A stretch of 64,000 nt of DNA, taken from Martinezella lusitana. Its GTDB lineage: Bacteria > Pseudomonadota > Alphaproteobacteria > Rhizobiales > Rhizobiaceae. The stretch lies in the NCBI RefSeq assembly GCF_014207095.1, contig NZ_JACHBG010000005.1, positions 310,001 through 374,000 on the forward strand. The letters run 5' to 3'. A program made the translations under genes and the position numbers. The notes under the pieces were generated by a model. That model saw only the letters and a program-made list of their open reading frames with translations, made no database searches and was not told where the DNA came from. Below are positions 33,738 through 43,733 of this stretch, piece after piece (the first letter of the stretch is position 1; every line of letters begins with the position of its first letter).

Positions 33738-36700
33738 ATGGCGCCCAAGACCAATCCGAAACGGGAAAAACAGATCGAAGCGGCACAGAAAATTGCCGCT
33801 GCGACGGGCGGGGCTCACCTCGACCCCGAAATCCTGTTCGGCCGGGCTAGCAACGATGACATGGGGCGTTACAGCCCGGACATGCTGGCTCTTGCCGCAG
33901 TTCATGCTGCCAAGGAACTGGCAGCCTGGAGCAAGACAGCTCCGCGTGTCAGCATCGAGCAAGTGGCCGGCATCGAGCCCGATGGCGTCGCCGTGTCGAT
34001 CCTCTCGATCACCGACCACAACATGCCGTTCCTCTACGAATCAGTCATGGGAGAGGTCAGCAGCAGCTACCGCGATCTCTACATGGCCGTGCACCCGATC
34101 CTCGTCATGGAAGAGGGCAAGGCGGCAGGCCTTTATTCCGCCGATCATCCGAGCGATCCCGCCCATCGGGTCAGCCACATCCAGCTTCATCTCTCTCCGC
34201 TGACGGCAGCGCAAGCAGCGGACCTGGTCAAGCGGGTGCAAACCGTGCTCGATCAGACACATCTCGTCGTTTCCGGCTGGAAGCCGATGCTGTCGCGCCT
34301 GGATACCGTCATTTCGGAGCTTTCCACCTATGAGGCGGCAGGACGCCGCAAGAGCGATCGCGACGAGGCGCTTGCCTTCCTTGCCTGGTTGCGCGATGGC
34401 AACTTCACTTTCCTCGGCATGCGCGAATATGTCTATTCGGGCAAAGGCGCCAATGCCACGATCGAGCGTGACCGCGGCGCCGGCCTCGGCATTCTCTCCA
34501 ATCCCGACGTCCGCGTGCTGCGGCAGGGTAAGGACGCCGTCACCACGACGCCGGAAATCCTCGCCTTCCTCAACGGTCCGGATTTCCTGATCGTCACCAA
34601 GGCCAACGTCAAATCGATCGTGCATCGCCGCGCCTATATGGATTATGTCGGCATTAAGCGCTTCGATTCGGAAGGCAATGTCACCGGCGAGCTGCGCATC
34701 GTCGGCCTCTTCACCTCGACCGCATACACCAGCGCTGCTGCCGAAGTGCCGCTGCTGCGCTCGAAGGTGCAGAAGGTCAAGGATCACTTCGGCTTCGACC
34801 CGACAAGCCATTCCGGCCGCATGCTCGACAACACGCTGGAATCCTACCCGCGTGACGACCTCTTCCAGATCGACACCTCGCTGCTGGCAAACTTTGCCGA
34901 ACAGATCAACGATCTCACCGACCGGCCGCGCGTGCGTGCATTGCCGCGCATCGACCATTTCGACCGCTTCGTTTCGGTGATCGTCTATGTCCCGCGTGAG
35001 GAATATGATTCCGTCGTCCGCGAGAAAATCGGCAACTATCTGAAAACGGTCTATGACGGTCGCGTCTCCGCCTATTACCCGGCTTTCCCGGAAGGTGGCG
35101 TGGCGCGCGTGCATTTCATCATCGGCCGCAGTGCCGGCAAGACGCCGCATGTTTCGCAGGCCGATCTCGAAGAGGCAATCCGCGCCATCACCGCTCGCTG
35201 GGACGAGCGCTTCGTCATGCTGGCAGGCCCGAAAGCGCCGGCCATCTCCGTTAGCCAGGCTTTCCAGGAAGCCTTCTCGCCGGAAGACGCCTTTGCCGAT
35301 CTGCCTGACATCATTGCCACGGCCGGCGCCGAACCGATCCGCATCGGCTTCTATATCCGCAAGGACGAGACCGGCGACATTCTTTCGCTGAAGATCTTCC
35401 ACGGACAGGGCAACCTGGCGCTGACGCGCCGCGTGCCGCTCCTGGAAAACCTCGGTTTCAACGTCATTAGCGAGCGCACCTTCGATATCTACGTCACGGC
35501 CAAGGACGGTTCGACCGGCCATGTCGTGCTTCACGACATGGAACTCGAAGCCCGCAGTGGCCTGACGATTGATCTCGCCCGTCACGGCGCAGCATTGGAA
35601 GAGGCCTTCCTCGCCGCTTTCGGCGGCACGATCGACAACGACGCCTTCAACAGGCTGATCGTCTCCGCCGATCTCTCCGCCCGCGAAACCAACGTCCTGC
35701 GCGCCTATGCCCGTTATCTGCGCCAGGCCGGCATCGCCTATTCGCAGGATTACATCGCCGCGACGCTTGACAAATATCCGCGCATCGCTGCCTCGCTCTT
35801 CCGCCTGTTCAGCAACACGCTCGACCCGAAGCTCAGCGACAAGAACCGCACGAAGAAGCTTTCCGAGCTGCACGAGGCTATCGAAAGCGAGCTCGCGGAC
35901 GTGCCGAGCCTGGACGACGACCGCATCCTGCGGCGCTACGTCAACGCCATCGACGCGACACTGCGCACCAACTATTTCCAGAGGAACTCGGACGGCACGC
36001 CGAAGGCCATGCTTGCCTTCAAGCTCGATCCGAAGCTGCTGGACGGCCTGCCCGAGCCGCGGCCCTTCCGCGAAGTCTTCGTCTACGGCGTCGAGGTCGA
36101 AGGCGTGCATCTGCGCTTCGGCAAGGTGGCGCGCGGCGGTCTGCGCTGGTCGGATCGTGCGGAAGACTACCGAACCGAAGTGCTGGGCCTGGTGAAGGCG
36201 CAGCAGGTCAAGAACGCCGTCATCGTGCCTGTCGGCGCAAAGGGCGGCTTCTATCCGAAGAAGCTTCCGGTCGGCGGTAGCCGCGACGAAATCTTCAACA
36301 CCGGCCGCGAGGCCTACAAGACCTACATCCGCACGCTGCTGTCGATCACCGATAACATCTCCGGCGCCGATATCATTCCGCCGGCCGACACCGTGCGGCT
36401 TGACGGTGACGATCCCTATTTCGTCGTTGCTGCCGACAAGGGCACCGCCACTTTCTCCGACACCGCCAACGCACTGGCGCAGGAAGCCGGCTTCTGGCTG
36501 GACGATGCCTTCGCCTCGGGCGGCTCGGCCGGCTACGACCACAAGAAGATGGGCATCACCGCCCGCGGCGCCTGGGAAACAGTGAAGCGACATTTCCGCG
36601 AAATGGACATCGACATCCAGACGACGCCATTCAACGTCGTCGGCGTTGGCGACATGTCGGGCGACGTCTTCGGCAACGGCATGCTGCTGTCTCCGAAGAT

Positions 36701-38528
36701 CCGCCTGCTCGCTGCCTTCGACCATCGCGACATCTTCATCGATCCCGATCCGGATATGGAAAAGACGCTGGCCGAACGGCAGCGCCTCTTCAACCTGCCG
36801 CGCTCGAGCTGGCAGGATTTCGACAAGTCCGTCCTGTCGAAGGGCGCCATGATCATTTCCCGCTCAGCGAAATCTGTGACACTGACCCCGGAAGCGGTTG
36901 CCGCCATCGGCATCGACAAATCGGTCGCAACGCCCTTCGAGATCATGACGGCGATCCTCAAGGCTCCGGTCGATCTGCTGTGGTTCGGCGGCATCGGCAC
37001 CTACGTCAAAGCCCCGTCCGAAACGGATTCGGAAGTCGGCGACCGTGCCAACGATCCGATCCGCATCGCAGCCGACGAAGTTCGCGCCAAGGTGATCGGC
37101 GAAGGTGCCAACCTCGGCGTCACGCAGAAGGGCCGTATTGCCTACGGTCTCAAGGGCGGTCGCTGCAACTCTGACGCCATCGACAATTCCGCCGGCGTCA
37201 ACACCTCGGACGTCGAGGTCAACATCAAGATCGCGCTGGCTTCCGCCATGTTCGACGACCGGCTGACGCGCGCCAAGCGCGACACGCTGCTCGCCTCCAT
37301 GACCGACGAAGTGGCCGTGCTTGTCTTGCGCAACAACTACCTGCAATCCCTGGCGATCTCGCTGACGGAGCGCAAGGGCACCGGCAACGGCCTGGAACTC
37401 AGCCGCTTCATGAGCGTGCTGGAAGCGGCAAAGCAGCTCAACCGCAAGGTCGAGACCCTGCCCGACGACCAGACCTTCGCCGAACGCTACGCCAACGGCC
37501 GGCCGTTGACGCGCCCGGAAATCGGCGTTCTGCTCTCCTACGCCAAGATCGTCCTCTTCGACGCGCTGGTCGCCAGCGACCTACCCGACGATCCCTACTT
37601 CGCCGCAACCCTCAGCCGCTATTTCCCGGCCAAGATGCAGCGCTCGAACGCCGCCGATATCGAGACGCATCGCCTGCGCCGCGAGATCATCGCCACGGCG
37701 CTCGCCAACGAAGCGATCAATCGCGGCGGTCCGGGCTTTGCAGTCAGCATGATGGACGCGACAGCGGCATCGGCGGCCGAGGTGGTCAAGGCGGCTGTGG
37801 TCGCCCGCGACGGCTTCGATCTCGACCGGCTCTGGAACGAGACGGATGCGCTTGACGGCAAAGTCGGCGGCCAGATGCAAAACCGCGTCTATGGCGAGAT
37901 TACCGAGGTCTACACGGTGCTGACCCGCCTGCTCCTGAAAACCGGTGCAGCCAAGGGTGACATTGAAGAGACGGTTAGCCGGCTTCGAGCAGCACTGAAG
38001 AAGCTGCGGCCCGTCTTCCTCACCCACATCCCGACGGATTTCGCAGCGGAGATCACGGCACGCGAAGCGGAATATCTGGCAGCGGGCCTGCCTGAGAAGC
38101 TGGCTTCGGAGATCGCCACGATCTATGCGCTCGTCCTCGTTCCGGAAATCATGCAGATCGCCGAGCGTACCGGCGATACGCTGAACCGGGCGGCGGAAAG
38201 CTATTTCACCGTCTCGCAGACCTTCCGCGTCGGCCGCCTGCTGCTAGCCGGCAACCGGATCGTCACCGGCGATCACTATGAGAGCCTCGCGCTTGCGCGC
38301 AGCCTCGACCAGATCGCCGGCGCCCGCCGCGATATCGTGATCTCCGCACTGTCCAACCACCCGAAGGACAAGCAGCCGGTTCAGGCATGGCATGCGGAAG
38401 ACCGTATCCGCATCAATCGCATCGCCGAAGAGCTCGGCGGCCTCAGCGAAAGCGGCGATCCCAATCTCGCCCGCATCACCGTTGCCGCCGGCCTGCTCAG
38501 CGACCTTGCGAACGGCCGGGCAAGGTGA
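33738..38528 (+). CDS. gdhB: NAD-dependent glutamate dehydrogenase, ~180 kDa class (GDH-1600)
   Basis: Oxidative deamination of glutamate to 2-oxoglutarate. 1596 aa, the size of the alpha-proteobacterial GDH-1600 class, with ACT-like N-terminal regulatory segments, a large middle region (PALSRFPE-type CHLDELN replaced by LRQAGIAYSQDYIAATL), and the catalytic core near residues 790-1080 showing RGGLRWSDRAEDYRTEVLGL and AKGGFYPKKLP, followed by GDMSGDVFGNGML and NLGVTQKGRIAYGLKGG in the NAD-binding domain. The ATG at 33738 follows GGGAGGAATTCC. Members of this class are often allosterically controlled and used for glutamate catabolism. Symbol gdhB is by function and class. Confidence 0.94.
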   Translation: MAPKTNPKREKQIEAAQKIAAATGGAHLDPEILFGRASNDDMGRYSPDMLALAAVHAAKELAAWSKTAPRVSIEQVAGIEPDGVAVSILSITDHNMPFLYESVMGEVSSSYRDLYMAVHPILVMEEGKAAGLYSADHPSDPAHRVSHIQLHLSPLTAAQAADLVKRVQTVLDQTHLVVSGWKPMLSRLDTVISELSTYEAAGRRKSDRDEALAFLAWLRDGNFTFLGMREYVYSGKGANATIERDRGAGLGILSNPDVRVLRQGKDAVTTTPEILAFLNGPDFLIVTKANVKSIVHRRAYMDYVGIKRFDSEGNVTGELRIVGLFTSTAYTSAAAEVPLLRSKVQKVKDHFGFDPTSHSGRMLDNTLESYPRDDLFQIDTSLLANFAEQINDLTDRPRVRALPRIDHFDRFVSVIVYVPREEYDSVVREKIGNYLKTVYDGRVSAYYPAFPEGGVARVHFIIGRSAGKTPHVSQADLEEAIRAITARWDERFVMLAGPKAPAISVSQAFQEAFSPEDAFADLPDIIATAGAEPIRIGFYIRKDETGDILSLKIFHGQGNLALTRRVPLLENLGFNVISERTFDIYVTAKDGSTGHVVLHDMELEARSGLTIDLARHGAALEEAFLAAFGGTIDNDAFNRLIVSADLSARETNVLRAYARYLRQAGIAYSQDYIAATLDKYPRIAASLFRLFSNTLDPKLSDKNRTKKLSELHEAIESELADVPSLDDDRILRRYVNAIDATLRTNYFQRNSDGTPKAMLAFKLDPKLLDGLPEPRPFREVFVYGVEVEGVHLRFGKVARGGLRWSDRAEDYRTEVLGLVKAQQVKNAVIVPVGAKGGFYPKKLPVGGSRDEIFNTGREAYKTYIRTLLSITDNISGADIIPPADTVRLDGDDPYFVVAADKGTATFSDTANALAQEAGFWLDDAFASGGSAGYDHKKMGITARGAWETVKRHFREMDIDIQTTPFNVVGVGDMSGDVFGNGMLLSPKIRLLAAFDHRDIFIDPDPDMEKTLAERQRLFNLPRSSWQDFDKSVLSKGAMIISRSAKSVTLTPEAVAAIGIDKSVATPFEIMTAILKAPVDLLWFGGIGTYVKAPSETDSEVGDRANDPIRIAADEVRAKVIGEGANLGVTQKGRIAYGLKGGRCNSDAIDNSAGVNTSDVEVNIKIALASAMFDDRLTRAKRDTLLASMTDEVAVLVLRNNYLQSLAISLTERKGTGNGLELSRFMSVLEAAKQLNRKVETLPDDQTFAERYANGRPLTRPEIGVLLSYAKIVLFDALVASDLPDDPYFAATLSRYFPAKMQRSNAADIETHRLRREIIATALANEAINRGGPGFAVSMMDATAASAAEVVKAAVVARDGFDLDRLWNETDALDGKVGGQMQNRVYGEITEVYTVLTRLLLKTGAAKGDIEETVSRLRAALKKLRPVFLTHIPTDFAAEITAREAEYLAAGLPEKLASEIATIYALVLVPEIMQIAERTGDTLNRAAESYFTVSQTFRVGRLLLAGNRIVTGDHYESLALARSLDQIAGARRDIVISALSNHPKDKQPVQAWHAEDRIRINRIAEELGGLSESGDPNLARITVAAGLLSDLANGRAR

Positions 38529-38576
38529 CACAGTCCGCCCCGACCCGGTAACGGGTGAGGGAGCAAGGGGCTGGAT

Positions 38577-39968
38577 TTGGTGACGACCGAGATTGACAAC
38601 GACGTGCCGGCAAAAGTGCCGGCGCGAGGCATTTGGGGCTGGATGTTCTTCGACTGGGCGGCTCAGCCGTTCTTCACCGTCGTCACTACCTTCATTTTCG
38701 GCCCCTATTTCGTCGCGCGGCTGACTGCCGATCCCGTCTCCGCCCAGACGACATGGAGCAACATGGCGACGATTTCCTCGGTGATCATCGCCATTCTCTC
38801 CCCGGTGCTCGGCTCGATCGCTGATCAATCCGGCGCTCGCAAACCGTGGATCGCCTTCTTCGCCGTCATCAAGATCGTTAGCCTTGCGTGCCTCTGGGGC
38901 GCAGCGCCCGGATCGCCTGTCATCTATCCCGTCATTTTCATGATCCTGGCTTCGATCTCGGCCGAATTCTCGATCGTCTTCAACGATTCGATGATGCCCC
39001 GGCTAGTCGCTAAGGACGATGTCGGCAGGCTGTCGAACGCTGCCTGGGGGCTTGGCTATCTCGGCGGCATGATCGTGCTGATCACCGTCGTCGCGCTGCT
39101 CGCCGGCAACCTGCAAACCGGCAAGACCATCCTCGGCCTGGCGCCGCTCTTCGGCCTCGATGCCTCACTTGGCGAGGATGCACGCATCACCGGGCCGATT
39201 TCCGCCGTCTGGTATCTCGTCTTCATCCTGCCGATGTTTCTCTTCACGCCGGATGCTGCTCGCGGCCTGCCCCTTCGCGCGGCCGTTCGTACCGGCTTGC
39301 AAGAGCTATCCGCAACCCTGGGCGAGTTGAAGCGGCGACGCGGCATCAGCCTGTTTCTTCTTGCCCGCATGGTCTATCAGGACGGCGTCAACGGCCTGCT
39401 TATTCTTGGCGGCACCTTCGCCGCCGGCATGTTCGGCTGGGCGACGATCGAGATCGGCATCTATGGCATCATCCTCAATGTCATCGCCATATTCGGCTGT
39501 TTCGCCGCCGGCTACGTCGACCGCTGGCTGGGCTCGAAAACGACTGTCGTCATCAGTCTGACGCTGCTGCTGGTCGCCACCTTCGGCATCATCTCCACAG
39601 GCCCCGGCTTCACGCTTTTCGGCCTCGTTCCGCTTTCCACGGTCAGCACTGGCGGCCTGTTCGGCACAGCAGCGGAAAAGGCTTATATCGGTTACGGCCT
39701 GTTGATCGGCATCGCCTTCGGCCCCGTGCAGGCCTCCTCCCGCTCCTATCTCGCTCGCAGCGTAAACCTCTCGGAAGCCGGGCGCTATTTCGGCATCTAC
39801 GCGCTCTCGGGCCGCGCCACCAGCTTCATGGCAACGTTGTTCTTTTCGCTGGTGACCCATTTCAGTGGTTCTGCCCGCCTCGGCATGGCAACGCTCGTCA
39901 TCTTCCTTGCCGGCGGCCTTCTTCTTTTGCTGCCGACGCCCTATCCGGCCGACAAAACAGCGAAGTAA
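38577..39968 (+). CDS. MFS transporter (UMF1/Atg22-like)
   Basis: 463-aa major-facilitator protein with about twelve hydrophobic segments. [26 protein letters not shown] at the N-terminus and [33 protein letters not shown] in the middle are characteristic of the UMF1 (YxiO/Atg22-like) branch. The start is TTG 38577 or GTG 38580 (MVTTEIDND or MTTEIDND), just 48 bp after gdhB. Substrate unknown; co-transcription with gdhB suggests an amino-acid- or peptide-related role, but that is inference. Confidence 0.9.
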   Translation: MVTTEIDNDVPAKVPARGIWGWMFFDWAAQPFFTVVTTFIFGPYFVARLTADPVSAQTTWSNMATISSVIIAILSPVLGSIADQSGARKPWIAFFAVIKIVSLACLWGAAPGSPVIYPVIFMILASISAEFSIVFNDSMMPRLVAKDDVGRLSNAAWGLGYLGGMIVLITVVALLAGNLQTGKTILGLAPLFGLDASLGEDARITGPISAVWYLVFILPMFLFTPDAARGLPLRAAVRTGLQELSATLGELKRRRGISLFLLARMVYQDGVNGLLILGGTFAAGMFGWATIEIGIYGIILNVIAIFGCFAAGYVDRWLGSKTTVVISLTLLLVATFGIISTGPGFTLFGLVPLSTVSTGGLFGTAAEKAYIGYGLLIGIAFGPVQASSRSYLARSVNLSEAGRYFGIYALSGRATSFMATLFFSLVTHFSGSARLGMATLVIFLAGGLLLLLPTPYPADKTAK

Positions 39969-39977
39969 GCAAAGAAA

Positions 39978-40012
39978 ATCCCGGCTGGCGAACCAGCCGG
40001 GATATAAATTTT
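39978..40012. terminator. Bidirectional terminator between MFS gene and purH
   Basis: ATCCCGGCTGG (39978-39988) pairs with CCAGCCGGGAT (39993-40003) around CGAA, an 11-bp stem, with ATAAATTTTT following on the plus strand and a run of T-equivalents (GATTTTCTTT) on the minus strand. It lies between the convergent stops. Confidence 0.87.
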
Positions 40013-40034
40013 TCCAATCAGGTATATCCGCTGA

Positions 40035-41651
40035 TCAATGGCGGAAATGGCGCACGCCGGTAAAGACCATCGCGACATTGTGCTCATTGGCCGCGTCAAT
40101 CACTTCCTGGTCGCGCATCGAACCACCAGGTTGAATGACGGCCGTGGCGCCGGCGGCGATCGCCGACAGCAGGCCGTCGGCAAACGGCAGGAAGGCTTCA
40201 GAGGCGACTGCAGAACCGCGTGTCAACGGCTCTGCCAGCCCCATGGCCTTGGCGGCTTCCTCGGCCTTGATGGCTGCGATGCGAGCGGAATCGACACGGC
40301 TCATCTGCCCGGCACCGATACCGGCCGTCTGGCCATCCTTGGCGTAAACAACGGCATTCGACTTCACATGCTTGGCGACCCGGAAGGCGAACTTCATGTC
40401 CTCAAGCTCCTGAGCCGTCGGCGCGCGCTTGGTGACGACCTTGAGCTCCATATCCTCGACCAGTGCGTTGTCACGGTTCTGCACGAGCAGGCCTCCGGAG
40501 ACGGTCTTTGCGGTCAGGCCGGCAGCGCGCGGATCGGGTAGGGCGCCAACCGAGAGCAGGCGGAGGTTCGGCTTGCGGGCAATGATCGCCTTGGCTTCCT
40601 CAGTGACGTCAGGCGCGATGATGACTTCGGTGAAGAGCTTGACGATCTCTTCGGCGGTTTCGGCATCGAGCAGGTTGTTCAGGGCGATGATGCCGCCGAA
40701 GGCCGAGGTGGAATCGCAGGCGAGCGCGCGCTTGTAGGCTTCCACGAGGCTCGGGCCGGTGGCGACGCCGCAGGGGTTGGCATGCTTGATAATCGCACAG
40801 GCCGGGCCGTTTTCCGGCAGGAACTCGGCAACGAGCTCGTAGGCCGCATCGGTATCGTTGATGTTGTTGTAGGAAAGCTGCTTGCCCTGGATGAGCGTTG
40901 CCGTGGAAACGCCGGGGCGATTTTCGCCGGTCAGGTAGAATGCCGCCTTCTGGTGCGGGTTTTCGCCATAGCGCATCTCCTCGCGCAGAACGCCGCCAAT
41001 GACGCGGTGGCGCGGCGTGGCGATATCGAGCGCTTCGGCAAACCAGTTGGAGATCATCGCATCATAGGCTGCGGTGCGGGCAAAGGCCTTAGCGGCCATA
41101 CGCTTGCGGAAATCATAGGTCGTCTGGCCGGCATCGGCGGAGAGCTGGGCCAGCAGCTCAGAATAATCGGCGGGATCGGTCAGCGTCGTCACATAGGCAT
41201 GGTTCTTGGCCGAAGCACGGATCATCGCCGGGCCGCCGATATCGATATTCTCGACCGTCGTCGGGTAATCGCCACCGGCTTTGCGAACGTCCTCGAAGGG
41301 ATAGAGATTGATAACGGCAAGATCGATGCCCTCGATGCCGTGCGCCTTCATTGCAGCCTGATGCTCGGCATCGTCGCGGATGGCGAGCAGGCCGCCATGC
41401 ACCTTCGGATGCAGCGTCTTGACGCGGCCATCCATGATCTCGGGAAAATCCGTCACTTCGGACACGTCGGTCACGGCAAGGCCGGCCGCGGCAATCGCCT
41501 TGTGCGTGCCGCCGGTCGACAGCAACCGGACGCCCTGTTCGCTGAGCGCGCGCGCCAGCTCTACGATGCCGGTCTTGTCAAAGACGGACAGAAGCGCGGT
41601 TTTCACCTTCACCTTGTCGGGAGCAGGAATTTTCTTGGAAACGACGGCCAT
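40035..41651 (-). CDS. purH: Bifunctional AICAR transformylase / IMP cyclohydrolase
   Basis: Last two steps of IMP synthesis. 538 aa from the ATG at 41651 ([10 protein letters not shown] after the Met), preceded by GGAGAAAG; the frame open further upstream to 41792 is not coding. N-terminal cyclohydrolase domain: [36 protein letters not shown]-terminal transformylase domain: [26 protein letters not shown] (catalytic Lys/His), [14 protein letters not shown] and ending FRH. A family 1 repeat occupies part of its 5' leader. Confidence 0.97.
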   Translation of the reverse strand: MAVVSKKIPAPDKVKVKTALLSVFDKTGIVELARALSEQGVRLLSTGGTHKAIAAAGLAVTDVSEVTDFPEIMDGRVKTLHPKVHGGLLAIRDDAEHQAAMKAHGIEGIDLAVINLYPFEDVRKAGGDYPTTVENIDIGGPAMIRASAKNHAYVTTLTDPADYSELLAQLSADAGQTTYDFRKRMAAKAFARTAAYDAMISNWFAEALDIATPRHRVIGGVLREEMRYGENPHQKAAFYLTGENRPGVSTATLIQGKQLSYNNINDTDAAYELVAEFLPENGPACAIIKHANPCGVATGPSLVEAYKRALACDSTSAFGGIIALNNLLDAETAEEIVKLFTEVIIAPDVTEEAKAIIARKPNLRLLSVGALPDPRAAGLTAKTVSGGLLVQNRDNALVEDMELKVVTKRAPTAQELEDMKFAFRVAKHVKSNAVVYAKDGQTAGIGAGQMSRVDSARIAAIKAEEAAKAMGLAEPLTRGSAVASEAFLPFADGLLSAIAAGATAVIQPGGSMRDQEVIDAANEHNVAMVFTGVRHFRH

Positions 41652-41670
41652 GGGCTTTCTCCGGGCTGAA

Positions 41671-41714
41671 GCAATTCCAGGAAAAGTGTACGGCGGTTTT
41701 CCGTCCGGAATTGC
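41671..41714. repeat. Family 1 palindromic repeat, copy B (purH leader)
   Basis: GCAATTCC...GGAATTGC element, nearly identical in orientation and middle (GGAAAAGTGTACGGCGG) to the copy after nadD (2873-2915). It ends 20 bp before the purH ATG on the minus strand, so it is in the leader of the purH mRNA and could affect initiation. Similarity to the other copies is visible; function is not. Confidence 0.78.
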
Positions 41715-41825
41715 GCAATAACAAAAAGTAGAGCGAGATCGCTCTGGCATGAGGAGACGAGGCGTCCGGCGGAAATGGCGCGGGACGGACAATGCCGCCC
41801 CGTTAGCATAGCTGAGGCGCTTAGC

Positions 41826-43529
41826 CTATGGCCGATGGGACAAAAACCAACGGATTTCCGGCTTTTCGGTGATCCGGAAGACGATCTCGAGCTGGTCGGA
41901 AGAGCGCATACCAGAGGGATCGGCGAAAAAAATATCCTCCGCGACAAGCACCTCGTTGCCTGGCGAAGAGAAAACCCAGGTCTCGCCGTCGGGCGCGATC
42001 AGCAAGGCGGAGTCTGTCTCGGTCTGCAGCAGGCTGATCGACGGATGGACATGGAAACGCGCCGAGGCGATGCCTTCGCCTTTCGGTGGCTTCTTCCTGC
42101 CCTCCGGTACGAAGAAGCGATCCCGGCCGGCCAGGATCGTGCCTTTGGCGTTAAGACTCAGCTCGCGCTCGTGAACATAGCCGAAAGGCGAGAGATAGCC
42201 GTCATGTGCGGCGCGCACATAGTCGCGCCCATCCTCTGTCTCGGCTCGCTCGACAATGACCTTCTTCACACCTCCGACCATGATCGGCCCAAGGGACTTC
42301 GACTTGGAGAACTGCGACGACGAGGTATCGTTGAGCGTGACGGCCGAATGCGCAGCCGTCACCCGTGCGGCCTGAATATAGCGATCGCCGGCAAATTCCG
42401 GCGATCCGGAATTGATGATGAAGCGCGTCTTGCCCGACGACATCTCGAAGGAGAGACAGCCGGCATGCGCCGAGCGGCTGAGATCGGTCGAGGCGGGAGC
42501 GCCCGCGTCGATGATGACGACTGCCTGACCGGCGGCGAGCCGGTGATATTTCGTATGCGGGAGTGCCTTGAAGGCCTGTCCCGCGGTCTCGTCGTAACGC
42601 AGCACCGACATGAGCTCGTTGGCAAGCGTCGAGGTCGCACCATTGAACAGCGCCAGATCGCCATCCTGATGGCGGAAGAAGCGCAGGGCAGGGTACATGC
42701 GGTCGATGCCGGGAATAAGCCGTATCGGCACGTCATGACCGAGATTGACATAGGTCTGGCGCAAGGGCAGCAGATCGAGCAGCAGCTCCAGCGACACCCG
42801 CGGATTGCGGGAGATATGGCCGCCGTCTGCCAGAATCTGTCTGTCGATTTCACGATCGAGCGCCTGCCCCGCCCGCTTCACCGCCAGCGCGCCGTTGGGC
42901 ATGGCGACGGACGACATGGCAAGCGCGATGCGCACGCGAAAACGGGTCGTGCCATCCCGCGCAGACGACGCCATGCGGCGCAAAAAGCGGACATGCAATA
43001 CGAGCACGCGCATGAAGCGGCGATAGAAACCGCTATCCGTGCCGTGCAAAAGCACCGGCGAGTGCGACAGGAGCGCGATGAGCCGTTGTGCGGCGATGTC
43101 GGGCGCCCAGGCAAGCCCATGCAGTCGCCGGCCGTGAACGGCAATCCAATCGGTGAGAATGGAGCGCGCCATGGCCGAGGCCTGGTCGCTCTTTTCGGCC
43201 CGCAAATGCCGCAGCCAGCGGAAATTATGCAGCCGCGCAGCAAAAGCCTTGGACGGAAGCTCAAGCGAGAAAGGGGAACCGCCTTGCGTTTCGAGAACCC
43301 GGCCAGCCAGCAGGATGCGGCCGTTCAGAAGCTCCTCGACGAAAAACGGGTCGACACTGCGCAGATCCGTCGGAGCCACGATGAGACGTTCCGGCACACG
43401 CATCGTGTGGCGGGTGAGACGCAATCGCGTCAACGCCGCGCGGCGAGACATCCGCCGCCATGCTTCCCGCACGTATGAACTCACGAAACCCTGCCGCAGA
43501 CCTGCATATTTGCTTCTGCTTACTCTCAT
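41826..43529 (-). CDS. Heparinase II/III family protein
   Basis: 567-aa protein with an N-terminal (alpha/alpha)6-toroid-like region (RFLRRMASSARDGTTRFRVRIALAMSS) and a C-terminal heparinase II/III beta-sandwich (GCLSFEMSSGKTRFIINSGSPEF, AARVTAAHSAVTLND, YVRAAHDGYLSPFGYVHERELSL). No obvious signal peptide. The family splits uronic-acid polysaccharides, but in rhizobia this gene is constantly found between purH and rsmB and its substrate is not known; loss of lyase activity is possible. AAAs of the promoter region are AT-rich. Confidence 0.87.
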   Translation of the reverse strand: MRVSRSKYAGLRQGFVSSYVREAWRRMSRRAALTRLRLTRHTMRVPERLIVAPTDLRSVDPFFVEELLNGRILLAGRVLETQGGSPFSLELPSKAFAARLHNFRWLRHLRAEKSDQASAMARSILTDWIAVHGRRLHGLAWAPDIAAQRLIALLSHSPVLLHGTDSGFYRRFMRVLVLHVRFLRRMASSARDGTTRFRVRIALAMSSVAMPNGALAVKRAGQALDREIDRQILADGGHISRNPRVSLELLLDLLPLRQTYVNLGHDVPIRLIPGIDRMYPALRFFRHQDGDLALFNGATSTLANELMSVLRYDETAGQAFKALPHTKYHRLAAGQAVVIIDAGAPASTDLSRSAHAGCLSFEMSSGKTRFIINSGSPEFAGDRYIQAARVTAAHSAVTLNDTSSSQFSKSKSLGPIMVGGVKKVIVERAETEDGRDYVRAAHDGYLSPFGYVHERELSLNAKGTILAGRDRFFVPEGRKKPPKGEGIASARFHVHPSISLLQTETDSALLIAPDGETWVFSSPGNEVLVAEDIFFADPSGMRSSDQLEIVFRITEKPEIRWFLSHRP

Positions 43530-43630
43530 TACCCGTGGTTAAAAAGAGGTTACAAATATACCAATTAAGAACAGGTTACCGACTTTTGAACCACTTTCGA
43601 AAGCCTGTGGAAACCACGCTACGGCCGGAC

Positions 43631-43733
43631 GATTTTAGGTCCGCTCGACCTGAAATCTGAATCCGCTTCAGAATCAAAGACGTAGAGCATGATGTCGACC
43701 GAAAACCGCTCACACTTCTCGGCATCATGCTCT
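43631..43733. repeat. Two-hairpin repeat, family 2, copy 1
   Basis: Hairpin 1 is GATTTTAGGTC / GACCTGAAATC; then TGAATCCGCT; hairpin 2 is AGAGCATGATG (43684-43694) with CATCATGCTCT (43723-43733), a perfect 11-bp repeat around CCGAAAACCGCTCACACTTCTC-type sequence. Its last two bases are part of the rsmB stop codon (minus-strand TAG at 43734-43732). A second copy lies at 46204-46304. Confidence 0.85.

Noticed and set aside
34041..36725. 894-codon open frame on the minus strand, opposite gdhB
   Set aside because: A by-product of GC-rich codon use in the 1596-codon gdhB: Arg/His/Asp/Val-rich with no domain, and gdhB is fully conserved in its own frame.
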